DNA of 64,000 nt from Myroides odoratimimus (GCF_030326305.1 NZ_JACAKB010000001.1:281027-345026), one strand, 5' to 3'. Counted from the stretch's first letter, positions 35,705 through 44,350 are shown. The notes: generated by a model from the letters alone, not told the origin. Made by a program: numbers and translations.

Positions 35705-35884
35705 CTACTTTGATGTAGGTCTTTTAATAGGAGTTAGTCCCCAATCATCTTTTTTCATCTCTTGATCTACTCCATTTACTTTAACCTCTTTCTTCATTTG
35801 AAGTTGGTTGTCATCTTTATCACAGCTTACCATTGATAATGTGATTACGCCTAATAGCATTACTGCTTGTACTGTTTTTCTTAT
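35705..35884 (-). pseudogene. decayed paralogue of the tandem-repeat lipoprotein gene
   Basis: Read on the minus strand, this stretch matches the first 43 or so codons of the lipoprotein gene at 35980-36294 almost base for base (RKTVQAVMLLGVITLSMVSC, then DKDDNQLQMKKEV). The initiator position is ATA (35882-35884) instead of ATG. The three NNDLGNTTIKPP repeats are missing; the frame ends KKDDWGLTPIKRPTSK and a stop at 35705-35707. Translation from the internal ATG at 35858-35860 would still give a short lipoprotein signal and 51 residues, so it may be a shortened gene rather than a dead one. It lies directly upstream of the histidine kinase gene. Confidence 0.75.
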
Positions 35885-35930
35885 AAGATTAATATAAAAT
35901 AAGATAGTAAAGTTACAATATTAAAAAATA

Positions 35931-35969
35931 AAAAAGGTTTAAGGAATAGTTTTATTCCTTAAACCTTTT
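35931..35969 (-). terminator. terminator after the tandem-repeat lipoprotein gene
   Basis: AAAAAGGTTTAAGGAATA, short loop, TATTCCTTAAACCTTTT: a stem of about 17 bases just downstream of the minus-strand stop at 35980. Confidence 0.88.
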
Positions 35970-35979
35970 CATTTAGGGA

Positions 35980-36294
35980 CTATTTTTTAATAGGTGGTTT
36001 GATGGTAGTATTACCTAAATCATTATTGTCTACTTGTTCATTTGTGTTTTTTGCATTTTTTGGAGGTTTGATAGTAGTATTACCTAAATCATTATTGTCC
36101 TCTTGTTCATTCATTACTTTTCTTATAGGAGGTTTAATAGTAGTATTACCTAAATCATTATTGTCCATCTCCTGATCCACTCCATTCGCTTTAACCTCTT
36201 TCTTCATTTGAAGTTGGTTATCATCTTTATCACAGCTTACCATTGATAATGTGATTACGCCTAATAGCATTGCTGCTTGTACTGTTTTTTTCAT
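35980..36294 (-). CDS. small lipoprotein with three tandem NNDLGNTTIKPP repeats
   Basis: 104 residues. The lipoprotein signal (1-20) ends in lipobox MVSC with C21, then comes an acidic spacer DKDDNQLQ. The rest is three copies of DNNDLGNTTIKPP, at 44-56, 66-78 and 89-101, with a period of 22-23 residues, separated by polar linkers, and the protein ends PIKK. The copies are nearly identical also at DNA level, so the array probably expands and contracts. It is likely exported and lipid-anchored; the repeats suggest a binding array or a substrate for a protease or receptor. I know no family. It stands upstream of a decayed copy of itself and of a two-component system. Confidence 0.75.
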   Translation of the reverse strand: MKKTVQAAMLLGVITLSMVSCDKDDNQLQMKKEVKANGVDQEMDNNDLGNTTIKPPIRKVMNEQEDNNDLGNTTIKPPKNAKNTNEQVDNNDLGNTTIKPPIKK

Positions 36295-36555
36295 CTTGTT
36301 TAATTATTAAGTTAGATGCGAAAAGCAGTAATACATGCTGAGGGAAGCGAGTTGTTTAAGTGACATAAAATGGCTTCCTTGTTATTTTAGTATCACGAGT
36401 AAACAACCCATATAAATGTTTCGTACTTTTGAAACATCACAACACGTATCTGATTTTCGACACAGCAAAGGAAAGGCGACTTTTAGGGTGCAATGTGTTG
36501 TAAATCTGATGATTCCGATGATTCTGATAATTCCGTTTTACATTGAATTATAATT
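36295..36555. other. divergent intergenic region
   Basis: 261 bases between the repeat lipoprotein (minus) and a membrane protein gene (plus). A -7-like TACTTTTG lies at 36424-36431 within the small dyad GTTTC-GAAAC, and a GATTCCGAT-type repeat lies at 36507-36535. No complete promoter with a -33 element was found. Confidence 0.45.
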
Positions 36556-37491
36556 ATGACCTTACTAACGAATGATGATTATATAGAATGTTTGAGAAAG
36601 CATATTGAAGCTGTTAAACATTTTCCTAAGTATACTTTACTAATGTCTCCATCACCTGCACAGATAAGAAACCACTGTGTGATGCTGTGTGAGGGGAATA
36701 CACTATCTAAAGATGATCTAGAAGTATTGAATGCCTTCTTTCAATGCCATGCAAAGGATTTCAAAGAGTTAATAGCTATCATCCGTAATGTAGATGTAGA
36801 AAAACTTAAACCAGTACAACACTTTATAATTGCTAAAACAAAGGGCACAAAAATTCCTGCTATTGTTGAGCTAATTGCCGTGATGTATGATTATGAACCT
36901 AGACCGTATGGCAAGTTTAGAAAGAGTAGTGTAGAGATAGAAGAGGGGAGTGTAGCTGATGATCAAGCTGATTCAATTATTGTTGAAGAGAAAAGTGAAG
37001 CAGTAGAAGAGAAAACTATTGCAAATAATATATCACCTGTTCAATCATTTGCAGAATCTCAGCCTACTACTACACCGAAGAAGAAACTTAAGCGCAATCT
37101 AGTAATTGTCACAGTGATTATAATAGGCTTATTAGGTGTTGGTAGTTTAGCGAGTAGTGTGTTATCAAATGATCAATGTATGAAGTGGGAAGGAGATAGA
37201 TATGTGGCTTATGACTGTGGTGAGGCTACAATAAAGAGTTTTGCAGGTGTAAGTAGTGAGCCTGTACCGTATGATAAAAGCATACTGAAGAACTTTAAAC
37301 AAATAAGTGTTGATTGTGATACCGAGTTTTTTAGGAAAGGAAAACCGAAGGTATGGTTTGTCAAGACTGGAGAGGGAAAACATGATTATTTTAATAACCC
37401 AGGAACAGGGGTACATCCTATCTCTGGTAAGTCTTTAAGACCAATCACGCAATATCATCTAAATAAATACATCTACTCTAAGTGTAAATAA
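36556..37491 (+). CDS. single-span membrane protein of unknown function
   Basis: 311 residues. A soluble N-terminal helical domain (about 1-125, with FQCHAKDFKELIAIIRN) leads to an acidic, low-complexity linker (about 128-172) rich in E, D and S. Then comes one membrane span (about 178-202) preceded by KKKLKRN, so the N-terminus is cytoplasmic. The exported C-terminal part (about 205-311) has four or five cysteines (DQCMKW, YDCGEA, VDCDTE, YSKCK) that could pair. I do not recognise a catalytic motif; the layout resembles a signalling or anti-sigma-like membrane protein, but there is no sigma gene. It is monocistronic, with a strong terminator after it. Confidence 0.7.
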   Translation: MTLLTNDDYIECLRKHIEAVKHFPKYTLLMSPSPAQIRNHCVMLCEGNTLSKDDLEVLNAFFQCHAKDFKELIAIIRNVDVEKLKPVQHFIIAKTKGTKIPAIVELIAVMYDYEPRPYGKFRKSSVEIEEGSVADDQADSIIVEEKSEAVEEKTIANNISPVQSFAESQPTTTPKKKLKRNLVIVTVIIIGLLGVGSLASSVLSNDQCMKWEGDRYVAYDCGEATIKSFAGVSSEPVPYDKSILKNFKQISVDCDTEFFRKGKPKVWFVKTGEGKHDYFNNPGTGVHPISGKSLRPITQYHLNKYIYSKCK

Positions 37492-37533
37492 AAAAGAGGT
37501 TAGACATCACTAAAGACTGTCTAACCTCTTTTT
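37489..37533 (+). terminator. terminator of the membrane protein gene
   Basis: AAAAAAGAGGTTAGAC, loop, GTCTAACCTCTTTTTT directly at the stop codon. Confidence 0.9.
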
Positions 37534-38011
37534 TATTGTAGATTCCGATTATTCCGATACATAATCACCTAAGTTTGATTAATAATTGGCTTTTTGTAAG
37601 TACAGAAGAAGTGAAATAAAAGCATTTTAAACAACGGAATAATAAAGTCTCTCATTACCGAATTTAACATAAAGTACTTAAAATTCTATTTCTGATCAGT
37701 GTTTATTGATGAGTTAAAGATAGTTTTGTTTGGACCTGCTAGGGGATTGCTTGAGGGTTTCTTGCACATTCCTTCGACAAAAGCACCTTCTAGGCAAGGA
37801 ACCCCCTAGGAATGTGCTAGCAATCCCCTAAGAAGTGCAAGCGAAACGCTCTTATCCTATTCATTAACAACGAAATTAAAAGGAATGTATTCATTTAAAG
37901 ATTTTATCTCCTACTTGTACTTTAGAGTATTCAACTATATTGATATTACTCCCAAATAATATTACTATAGAACAATGTCAAAAGTATTTTTAATTGAATA
38001 GAGATAGTTAG
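37534..38011. other. gene-free region with a nested palindrome
   Basis: 478 bases without an ORF that I can support. It contains a second GATTCCGATTATTCCGAT repeat at 37541-37558 and the GC-richer nested palindrome at 37738-37848. The rest is plain AT-rich sequence. Confidence 0.6.
37738..37848. repeat. nested palindromic, GC-richer element
   Basis: Outer arms TAGGGGATTGC (37740-37750) and GCAATCCCCTA (37820-37830) are perfect complements. Inner arms GCACATTCCT (37764-37773) and AGGAATGTGC (37808-37817) are also perfect, and CTAGG/CCTAG pairs inside these. A third segment, GTGCAAG (37835-37841), can pair instead with CTTGCAC (37761-37767). It looks like a folded repeat unit (REP- or MITE-like) or structured RNA. 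Confidence 0.65.
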
Positions 38012-38752
38012 TTACCCTGCAATATCCCATTTGTCAAATTTAAGACCTTGTTCTGTAATATTGAAAACAAACCATTTTGTGTATTCGTATTCTGACATAT
38101 ATGAAGAATAACCATCACTAAAGTCTCCAAATATTTCACTGTGTTCTATGCGTCCTTCAGATAAAATAACTTGTGTTGTTGTAAATCGTATATAATAGAC
38201 ATATACAGCATCACCATTATCTATGCTAACTTTATTTAAACCCTCTTTTCGTGTAAAGTTAATATCATTAAGATTGCATAATCTAAAGATTTCTTTTAGA
38301 GCATTAAGCATATCTTCACTAAACTCAGTATTGTTAAAGTACCTTTTTAATTCATTACTATTATTAGTATTTACAGCTTTCTTTATTTCTTTTAGGTCAT
38401 TAATAGCCTTTGTGCGCATTGCTTTTTTTTGATCCTCTACCTTTTTGATTAGAGTTACTTTGGCATTTTCGGTATCGTTTAGTACGATACTACTATTAGA
38501 CTTAGCAGGTTTATACCAGTTCTGCATTTCGAAATAACTAGCATAGATTCCTTTAGAGAACACATAACCTTTTCGTGCTAATACTTCATTGCGCAATAAA
38601 GCAAGTTCTTCTACTGATAGGTTAGTAAGCTCTTTCTCTGTGTATTTAGTAGAACTTGGTTTGGTCTGAGCTTCTATTGATGTTGTAGCTAGTAATAGGA
38701 AAGCAGTACAACAACTGATGAAGGCATGTTTTATTAGATAAGTTCGTTTCAT
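38012..38752 (-). CDS. secreted YARHG-domain protein
   Basis: 246 residues. The signal peptide (about 1-28, ending IEAQ) is followed by a YARHG domain (about 38-90): LSVEELALLRNEVLARKGYVF, then YFEMQNWYKP. The C-terminal half (about 115-246) is a mixed fold with FFNNTEFSEDMLNALKE and WDIAG at the end. YARHG domains are extracellular modules of unknown function, often in peptidoglycan-associated or surface proteins. The gene is isolated, with the palindromic element downstream and an AraC regulator gene behind it. No catalytic site is visible. Confidence 0.8.
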   Translation of the reverse strand: MKRTYLIKHAFISCCTAFLLLATTSIEAQTKPSSTKYTEKELTNLSVEELALLRNEVLARKGYVFSKGIYASYFEMQNWYKPAKSNSSIVLNDTENAKVTLIKKVEDQKKAMRTKAINDLKEIKKAVNTNNSNELKRYFNNTEFSEDMLNALKEIFRLCNLNDINFTRKEGLNKVSIDNGDAVYVYYIRFTTTQVILSEGRIEHSEIFGDFSDGYSSYMSEYEYTKWFVFNITEQGLKFDKWDIAG

Positions 38753-38807
38753 AGTTATTTTAAATTGAATACTCTAAAGTAAGTAAAAACATAGTATAGT
38801 AGAATCA

Positions 38808-39596
38808 CTATTTATTCTTTCTCATCTCTAATGGACGTGTTCCTGTAAACTCACAGAACGCATTGCTAAATGCTCCTAGAGTAACATATCCTACTGTATT
38901 GGCTATTTCGCTGACAGAGTGCTCAGTCTTCATCAGTAGTTCTATAGCTTTCACGATACGCAATGCTTTTAAGTATTGTAAGAAGGAGATTTGTAATTCA
39001 GCTTGGAAGAGGCGTGATACAGAGCGTTCACTCATATTAAACTTGTTGCTGATATCCGTCAGCGTTAATGGAAGTCCAAAACTACTGTCTAGATAGTCTG
39101 TTATCTTAGTAATGCGTGGATTATCACTAAAAGGAAGTTGTAACTGTATATTCTTATTGATAAAAGTGGGTAGAATATTTTTTAAAGCTTGTAGAAAAAC
39201 AAAATTAGGCGTGTCTTGATTGACCATCTTATCATGCCAACACACTGTATATGCTATCATCTCTATTAATAGATCTGAAGCCGCGTATATCCCTAGTGTA
39301 GTATAAAAAGGATCATTATCATCATCATGGGTATAAAAATACAAGGAGTGAAGCACAGTAGCAGAGTTACTTAATCTCAAAATATGTGGTACGCCCTCAG
39401 GGATCCAAAAGAAGTACTTCGCGGGTACAACATAAGTGACATTGTCTACAGTCACATAAGTTATTCCTCCTTCTACATATGTGAGTTGTCCTTTTTGATG
39501 TTGATGTAAAGGATATCTTTTTGTCGATTTCTCATGATTGATAAATACGCCTTCTTCTATACTATCGATAAACTCTAAGGAATCGATGATCTTCAT
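38808..39596 (-). CDS. AraC-family transcriptional regulator
   Basis: 263 residues from the ATG at 39596 (MKIIDSLEFIDSIEEG); an upstream in-frame ATG would add a tail that overlaps the promoter region. The N-terminal cupin-like sensor includes YPLHQHQKGQLTYVEGG and FFWIPEGVPHILRL. The C-terminal double helix-turn-helix (about 165-262) has LTLTDISNKFNMSERSVSRLF and HSVSEIANTVGYVTLGAFSNAF-type helices. It is divergent from the TolC-EmrA-EmrB-like operon, sharing a 130-base control region, so it most likely regulates that operon in response to an exported compound. Confidence 0.9.
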   Translation of the reverse strand: MKIIDSLEFIDSIEEGVFINHEKSTKRYPLHQHQKGQLTYVEGGITYVTVDNVTYVVPAKYFFWIPEGVPHILRLSNSATVLHSLYFYTHDDDNDPFYTTLGIYAASDLLIEMIAYTVCWHDKMVNQDTPNFVFLQALKNILPTFINKNIQLQLPFSDNPRITKITDYLDSSFGLPLTLTDISNKFNMSERSVSRLFQAELQISFLQYLKALRIVKAIELLMKTEHSVSEIANTVGYVTLGAFSNAFCEFTGTRPLEMRKNK

Positions 39597-39620
39597 TGTA
39601 GTGTTTCTTTTTAATGAGCG

Positions 39621-39628
39621 CAAAAGTA
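39621..39628 (-). promoter_or_regulatory. -7 box for the araC-type gene
   Basis: TACTTTTG on the minus strand, 25 bases before the ATG at 39596. No TTTG element at the expected distance was found. Confidence 0.4.
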
Positions 39629-39698
39629 TATAATGATTTTGTCTGTTTTGAATAAAAAAATGACTATTTAAGAAATACAAGATATATCGTACTCATTT

Positions 39699-39706
39699 TA
39701 CTTTTG
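39699..39706 (+). promoter_or_regulatory. -7 box for the efflux operon
   Basis: TACTTTTG 20 bases before the TolC-like ATG at 39727, without a good -33 partner. That fits a promoter that needs an activator, such as the divergent AraC-type protein. Confidence 0.45.
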
Positions 39707-39726
39707 TCCGATTTTAAAAACAACGT

Positions 39727-41064
39727 ATGAAACTTGGGGATTTCCACTTATTAGCTGTACTCACCAGCTGTGTTACTATGGGGTATTGTCAGAGTACTAC
39801 TCTATCAATTTCCAACAAGGATACAATACAACTCAGTATTCAAGAGATTTGGGAACAAACAGATCTTAGTAGTAAAAGAAGCTTGATTCAAGCCAAAGAT
39901 CTACAGATCAGAAAAGAGAATACGGATGATGCACGCATCGGTAGATATCCAGTGTTTAATGCCTTCGGTAAAGCAGAAAAGGCAAGTAATATCCCTGTCT
40001 ATACAAATGGAATATTTAATAAACCCGAACAACATGATGTGATACATACGCTCTATAATACTGGAGTGTCTATGTACTTAAATCTATATAGTGGCAATAG
40101 ACAAAATCTAGAAATAGAAGAGCGAAAAACTTTAGAAGCTAAAGCGAATATTGAGGCAGATATGACTAAATCAGAAGTTCGGTTAGAGGCGATCAAGAGT
40201 TATTTGGCTTTAGCGAAACTATCTCGTTTTAAAAAAGTGATTACACAAGATATTGCCGAACATAAAGAGCAGTTAATCGAAATAGAACATTTATATAAGA
40301 ATGGAGTAGTGTTAAAGAGTGATGTACTTCGTGCGACTATGGAAATCTCGAAGAGAGAAATGACCTTAGTACAACTCCAAAACGATCTCTCTATAGAAAA
40401 CCAAAAGTTGGTTATATTGACAGGACGTAAGGATACAGATTTTATTAAACCACAAGATTCCTTTAATGAAGAACTATTCTTAGAATCTTATGATGAGGCT
40501 TTAGATATTGCCTTAGAACACGGGTTTAAACACCTGCTGTCAGAGGAGAGCTTGGTATTAAGTGATATCGAACAGAAAAAGGTGAAAGCTAATACTAAAC
40601 CTAGTATTGGCTTAATAGGAAACTTCACTATGGCTAATCCACAAATATTCTTGTATCCGTATAATCCTAGTTGGTACAGTTTAGGGACTATCGGAGTACA
40701 GGTATCATTTCCTATTTCTAATTTATATCAGAATGTACACAAGGTTCGCAGTCGTGCTTTAGAACATGAGAAAGAGGAGTTACAACATCAATATGTACAA
40801 GATCAAATAAAAGAAGAGGTACAACAGGCATATTTAAGATATCAAGAATCATTGGTACAGATAGAGGTATGTACGAAGAATAAAGAACATGCGGCAGAGA
40901 ATGCACGTATTACTAAGAGTACTTATTTTAATAAAATTTCTTTGCTTACAGATTTATTAGATGCTGATGTACAACATTTACAAACACAATTTGAACTAGA
41001 AGCTGCCAAGTTAGACAGCATTTATAAATACTATACTCTTCAATTCGCTAAAGGCTTATTATAA
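39727..41064 (+). CDS. TolC-family outer membrane efflux protein
   Basis: 445 residues. The signal peptide (about 1-22) is followed by SIQEIWEQTDLSSKRSLIQA, typical of the family. Long alternating helical segments and two strand regions (GVSMYLNLYSGNRQNLE and LGTIGVQVSFPISNLYQ) show the internal repeat. It forms the outer membrane duct of the three-gene efflux set and has an overlapping TAATG junction with the adaptor gene. It differs clearly from the other TolC-like protein at 1166. Confidence 0.9.
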   Translation: MKLGDFHLLAVLTSCVTMGYCQSTTLSISNKDTIQLSIQEIWEQTDLSSKRSLIQAKDLQIRKENTDDARIGRYPVFNAFGKAEKASNIPVYTNGIFNKPEQHDVIHTLYNTGVSMYLNLYSGNRQNLEIEERKTLEAKANIEADMTKSEVRLEAIKSYLALAKLSRFKKVITQDIAEHKEQLIEIEHLYKNGVVLKSDVLRATMEISKREMTLVQLQNDLSIENQKLVILTGRKDTDFIKPQDSFNEELFLESYDEALDIALEHGFKHLLSEESLVLSDIEQKKVKANTKPSIGLIGNFTMANPQIFLYPYNPSWYSLGTIGVQVSFPISNLYQNVHKVRSRALEHEKEELQHQYVQDQIKEEVQQAYLRYQESLVQIEVCTKNKEHAAENARITKSTYFNKISLLTDLLDADVQHLQTQFELEAAKLDSIYKYYTLQFAKGLL

Positions 41065-42137
41065 TGGATATTAAAACTCGTATTAAAATTACAGATCGCC
41101 TAATCACACGTATTACGCGCTATCTAGCTTCTATTATTATTTTGATAGGAAGTCTTTGGGGAATTCACACACTATGGATGTATTGGAAATATGAACAAAC
41201 TAATGATGCTCAAGTACAAGAGTATATTAATCCTGTTATTTCTAGAGTAGGAGGATTCTTAACAGAAGTGCGCTTTGAGGAGAATCAAATAGTGAATAAA
41301 GGAGATACCCTATTAGTAGTGGATAATCGAGAGTACATTTATGATCAAGCGACTACTTCTGCTGAGATAGCGAAACAGTATGCATTGATAAAGGAATTAG
41401 ACGCTCGTCAATATACATTGTCTCAAACAGCCGCCGCCGCAAAAAGCCAAATCCAAGGGAGAGAATCTAAATATCATCAACAGGAGTTGGATTATCAGCG
41501 ATATAAGAAACTCTATGAAGAAGATGCAGCTACTGCACAAATGCTAGAGGAGAAACAGGCACAATTAAATATAGGACAGAGTGATTATAATACTAGTGTA
41601 GAGCACGCTCGAGCTGCTACAGCTAGTATAGCAGATATTGAAGCACAGAAACAAGTTTTGTTAAAAGAGATTACTCGATTACAAGAACTTGAGAAGTATA
41701 AGAATCTGACTGTAGGTTATACCGTTATCACTGCACCTTATAGAGGGAGAATGGGGAAGAGGAGCATTGACTTAGGTCAGATGATTTCTGTAGGTCAGGT
41801 GCTTACCTATATCGTTAATGACGAAACACCGAAGTGGATTATTGCTAATTTTAAAGAAACACAAATACGCAATATACAGATAGGTCATCAGGTAGAGGTA
41901 GTCGCAGATGCTTATCCTGATAGACAGTTTATAGGAAAGGTTATTTCTATAGCTCCAGCTACTGGCTCTAGTTTTTCTTTATTACCACCAGATAATGCCA
42001 CAGGTAACTTTGTAAAGATTGTACAGCGTATTCCTGTACGTATAGAAATAATATCACCTACTGATTCGGAAGAATTATTAAAAGCGGGTATGAATGTCAA
42101 TGTTTTTATAGCTAAAAAACAATCTAATGCAAAATAA
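41064..42137 (+). CDS. HlyD/EmrA-family membrane fusion protein
   Basis: 357 residues. One N-terminal membrane helix (about 20-42) is followed by TNDAQVQEYINPVISRVGGFL, the EmrA-type first lipoyl half. A coiled-coil hairpin (about 85-210) comes next, then VGYTVITAPYRGRMGKRSIDLGQM, the second lipoyl half, and a beta-barrel domain with WIIANFKETQIRNIQIGHQVEV. It links the inner membrane MFS pump to the TolC duct. It overlaps the TolC-like gene by one base and the MFS gene by 11 bases, which implies strict co-expression. Confidence 0.93.
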   Translation: MDIKTRIKITDRLITRITRYLASIIILIGSLWGIHTLWMYWKYEQTNDAQVQEYINPVISRVGGFLTEVRFEENQIVNKGDTLLVVDNREYIYDQATTSAEIAKQYALIKELDARQYTLSQTAAAAKSQIQGRESKYHQQELDYQRYKKLYEEDAATAQMLEEKQAQLNIGQSDYNTSVEHARAATASIADIEAQKQVLLKEITRLQELEKYKNLTVGYTVITAPYRGRMGKRSIDLGQMISVGQVLTYIVNDETPKWIIANFKETQIRNIQIGHQVEVVADAYPDRQFIGKVISIAPATGSSFSLLPPDNATGNFVKIVQRIPVRIEIISPTDSEELLKAGMNVNVFIAKKQSNAK

Positions 42138-43722
42138 CGAAGCGTCTCAGTTATTCGTTGATTGGATTCCAGAGTGGATGATACACGTCATTCTTTTTGT
42201 ACTTTTAATGCCGAGTATTGTCTTGTTTTTCCTGCCAGCTGCTAATGCTACAGCAGCTGCAGGATACTTTGGATGTGATTCACGAGACATTCAGTTTTCT
42301 GTGTCTCTATTGTATGCAGGTTTTGTCTCTTTTTATAGTTTAGAACGACGTTTCTTTACGTATTTAGCGACTAAAGAATACTTTATTCTATTTAATGTCT
42401 TACAGATAGTAGGCTGTATAGTACTGTATAATGTACAAGCGCTATGCATTGTTTTTCCTGTTCGCTTTTTACAAGGAATGTTATTTGCTAGTACAGTTAA
42501 TCTATCTATTTCTACATTATATGTCCGTTTAGATAGTTCTAAAGCTAGGGAGATTAGCTTCTCGTGCTTCTACGGTATTTTGATTTGTGCAACACCCTTT
42601 AATCAATTAATTACTTCAGATTTAGTAGATCAGTACGACTATTCCTTTTTGTATAAGATAGCTTCTTTTTCTTTTATACCAGGGTTAATATTAATTATGC
42701 TGACTATGCGCTTTGTACGTCTCCAGCGTAAACTGCCATTGTATAGTCTAGATTGGGAGAGCTTTGTGTTATTTTCAGTAGTGGTAGTACTATTTGGATA
42801 TCTTACTATTTATGGGCAACAGTATTATTGGTTTGAAGATCGCGATATTCGTTTAATAGGATTGACGATCTTGATTACCTTATTCTTCTTTGTATGGAGA
42901 CAAAAGCATTTGAAGAGACCTTATATTAATTGGCATGTATGGAAGTATCGCAACTTTAAGATAGGATTGTTCTTATTGTTTATTCTTTATATCTGTCGTT
43001 TTGCATCAGGGATTACAAATACACATTTTATTAACTCACTTCATTTAGACCCTAGGCATCTTTCTTATCTAAATAGCTTTAATTTAATAGGACTTGTGAC
43101 AGGAGTGATACTTGCATGTGTTTGGTTGATTAATCGTCGTCCTATGCGCTTTATATGGAGTCTAGGATTTATTGCGCTGTTTTTGTTTCACGTGGGGATG
43201 TATATGCAGTTTGCCCCTAGTGCTAATCCAGATGATTATTATCTTCTTTTGTTTTGTCAAGGTTTAGGAGTAGGAGTTTTAATGGTGCCTATTATAGTTT
43301 ATTGTGTTACTTCAGTACCTGTATCACTTAGTGCTTCTGCGGCTGCTGTATGTTTAGGTGTGCGCTACTTTGGTTATACATGTAGTATAGCGATTATGAA
43401 TTATTATAGTTTGTACAGTTCTAATCGTCACTTAAGTCGTTTCTCAGATTATTTGAATATAGCTAATCCTATACTACAGACTAAGCTTACTCAGAATACT
43501 ATGAAGTTAAAAAGTAGAGGTATGCCCAGTTCTATAGCTGAGAAAGCAAGTGAAAAGATAATGTTATCTGATCTTAGCAAACAAATAGAGTTGAGGTATG
43601 CAATGGATTACTTCGAGATACTTAGTTTACTTTTATTAGTGATTATCATCTTAGTACTATTCACACCTTATTTAAGTAAAACATGGGTTTACTTAAAATC
43701 AAAAAGTGTTTCACCCTTTTAG
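42127..43722 (+). CDS. MFS-type drug efflux permease (EmrB/DHA2-like)
   Basis: 531 residues with about 14 hydrophobic spans, consistent with the DHA2 (14-TM) group. Phrases include VRFLQGMLFASTVNLSIST near the motif C region and GLGVGVLMVPIIVYCVTSVPVSLSASAAAV in the second half. Motif A is poor, with SLERRFFTYLATKEYFI replacing the usual GxLaDrxGrkxxl, as in several Bacteroidota EmrB relatives. Transport of a toxic amphiphile out of the cell through the adaptor and TolC is inferred. It is the last gene of the operon, and a hairpin follows. Confidence 0.88.
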   Translation: MQNNEASQLFVDWIPEWMIHVILFVLLMPSIVLFFLPAANATAAAGYFGCDSRDIQFSVSLLYAGFVSFYSLERRFFTYLATKEYFILFNVLQIVGCIVLYNVQALCIVFPVRFLQGMLFASTVNLSISTLYVRLDSSKAREISFSCFYGILICATPFNQLITSDLVDQYDYSFLYKIASFSFIPGLILIMLTMRFVRLQRKLPLYSLDWESFVLFSVVVVLFGYLTIYGQQYYWFEDRDIRLIGLTILITLFFFVWRQKHLKRPYINWHVWKYRNFKIGLFLLFILYICRFASGITNTHFINSLHLDPRHLSYLNSFNLIGLVTGVILACVWLINRRPMRFIWSLGFIALFLFHVGMYMQFAPSANPDDYYLLLFCQGLGVGVLMVPIIVYCVTSVPVSLSASAAAVCLGVRYFGYTCSIAIMNYYSLYSSNRHLSRFSDYLNIANPILQTKLTQNTMKLKSRGMPSSIAEKASEKIMLSDLSKQIELRYAMDYFEILSLLLLVIIILVLFTPYLSKTWVYLKSKSVSPF

Positions 43723-43740
43723 TTTTATATTTTTTTTCAA

Positions 43741-43777
43741 AAAAGTAGGAGAGTCGTCTAGTACTCTTCTGCTTTTT
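43741..43777 (+). terminator. terminator of the efflux operon
   Basis: AAAAGTAGGAGAGT, loop, ACTCTTCTGCTTTTT, allowing G-T pairs, 18 bases after the stop. Confidence 0.65.
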
Positions 43778-43792
43778 AGTTAAGGTCAAAAA

Positions 43793-43817
43793 AAAATCCT
43801 AAGCGTTAACTAAGGAC
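43793..43817. terminator. degenerate GCGTTA-loop hairpin
   Basis: AAAATCCTAAGCGTTAAC followed by TAAGGA: the same family as the terminators of the tRNA-Leu genes, but one T is missing from the right arm. It lies between convergent genes. Confidence 0.5.
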
Positions 43818-43836
43818 TTTATATATTTAATGTTTC

Positions 43837-44217
43837 TTAACCATTGTTTAGTTCTGAATTCCAATTAATAAAGTCTTCTGCTTTTAAAGTAGTAAGTTTT
43901 GTGTATACATATTTTGCTAATGCTTTTTCACTACTAGAATGACTCAGTTTAGTACTGATCTCAGTAATTCCCTTTTCTTCTTTAAAGATGTTGTTTTTGG
44001 TACAGTTTACATAAGAGTCATAATTGTTACTAACTATGTCTGTAGGACTTAGGTTGAGAGATATTATTCCATATTCATATAAAAAATCATCAAAAAAACC
44101 ATAATAGGTATTACGTTTACTATCTAAAAATTTTTGATTGATATAATGAATTGTTTCAGAAGAACTTCTTTGGAAGTACTCTGCAATAACTTTGTTGAAT
44201 GTAGTATAAGTATCCAT
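43837..44217 (-). CDS. hypothetical protein
   Basis: 126 residues, polar and helical with many aromatic residues (YYGFFDDFLYEYG), no signal peptide or membrane span, and no motif I recognise. A balanced composition and the absence of competing frames support it as real. It is transcribed toward the efflux operon and is the last host gene before the integrated element. No operon partner. Its function cannot be guessed from sequence or context. Confidence 0.6.
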   Translation of the reverse strand: MDTYTTFNKVIAEYFQRSSSETIHYINQKFLDSKRNTYYGFFDDFLYEYGIISLNLSPTDIVSNNYDSYVNCTKNNIFKEEKGITEISTKLSHSSSEKALAKYVYTKLTTLKAEDFINWNSELNNG

Positions 44218-44350
44218 AAATTTGGTTTTAATGCATTATGCACAAAAATATGGAAAAAAAATATTAAACTTAATAAATAACTTATAGTTTAAGTATATTA
44301 TTCCATTTCTTTATTCTTATTAAACAGAAAAAAGAAATGGGATAATATAC

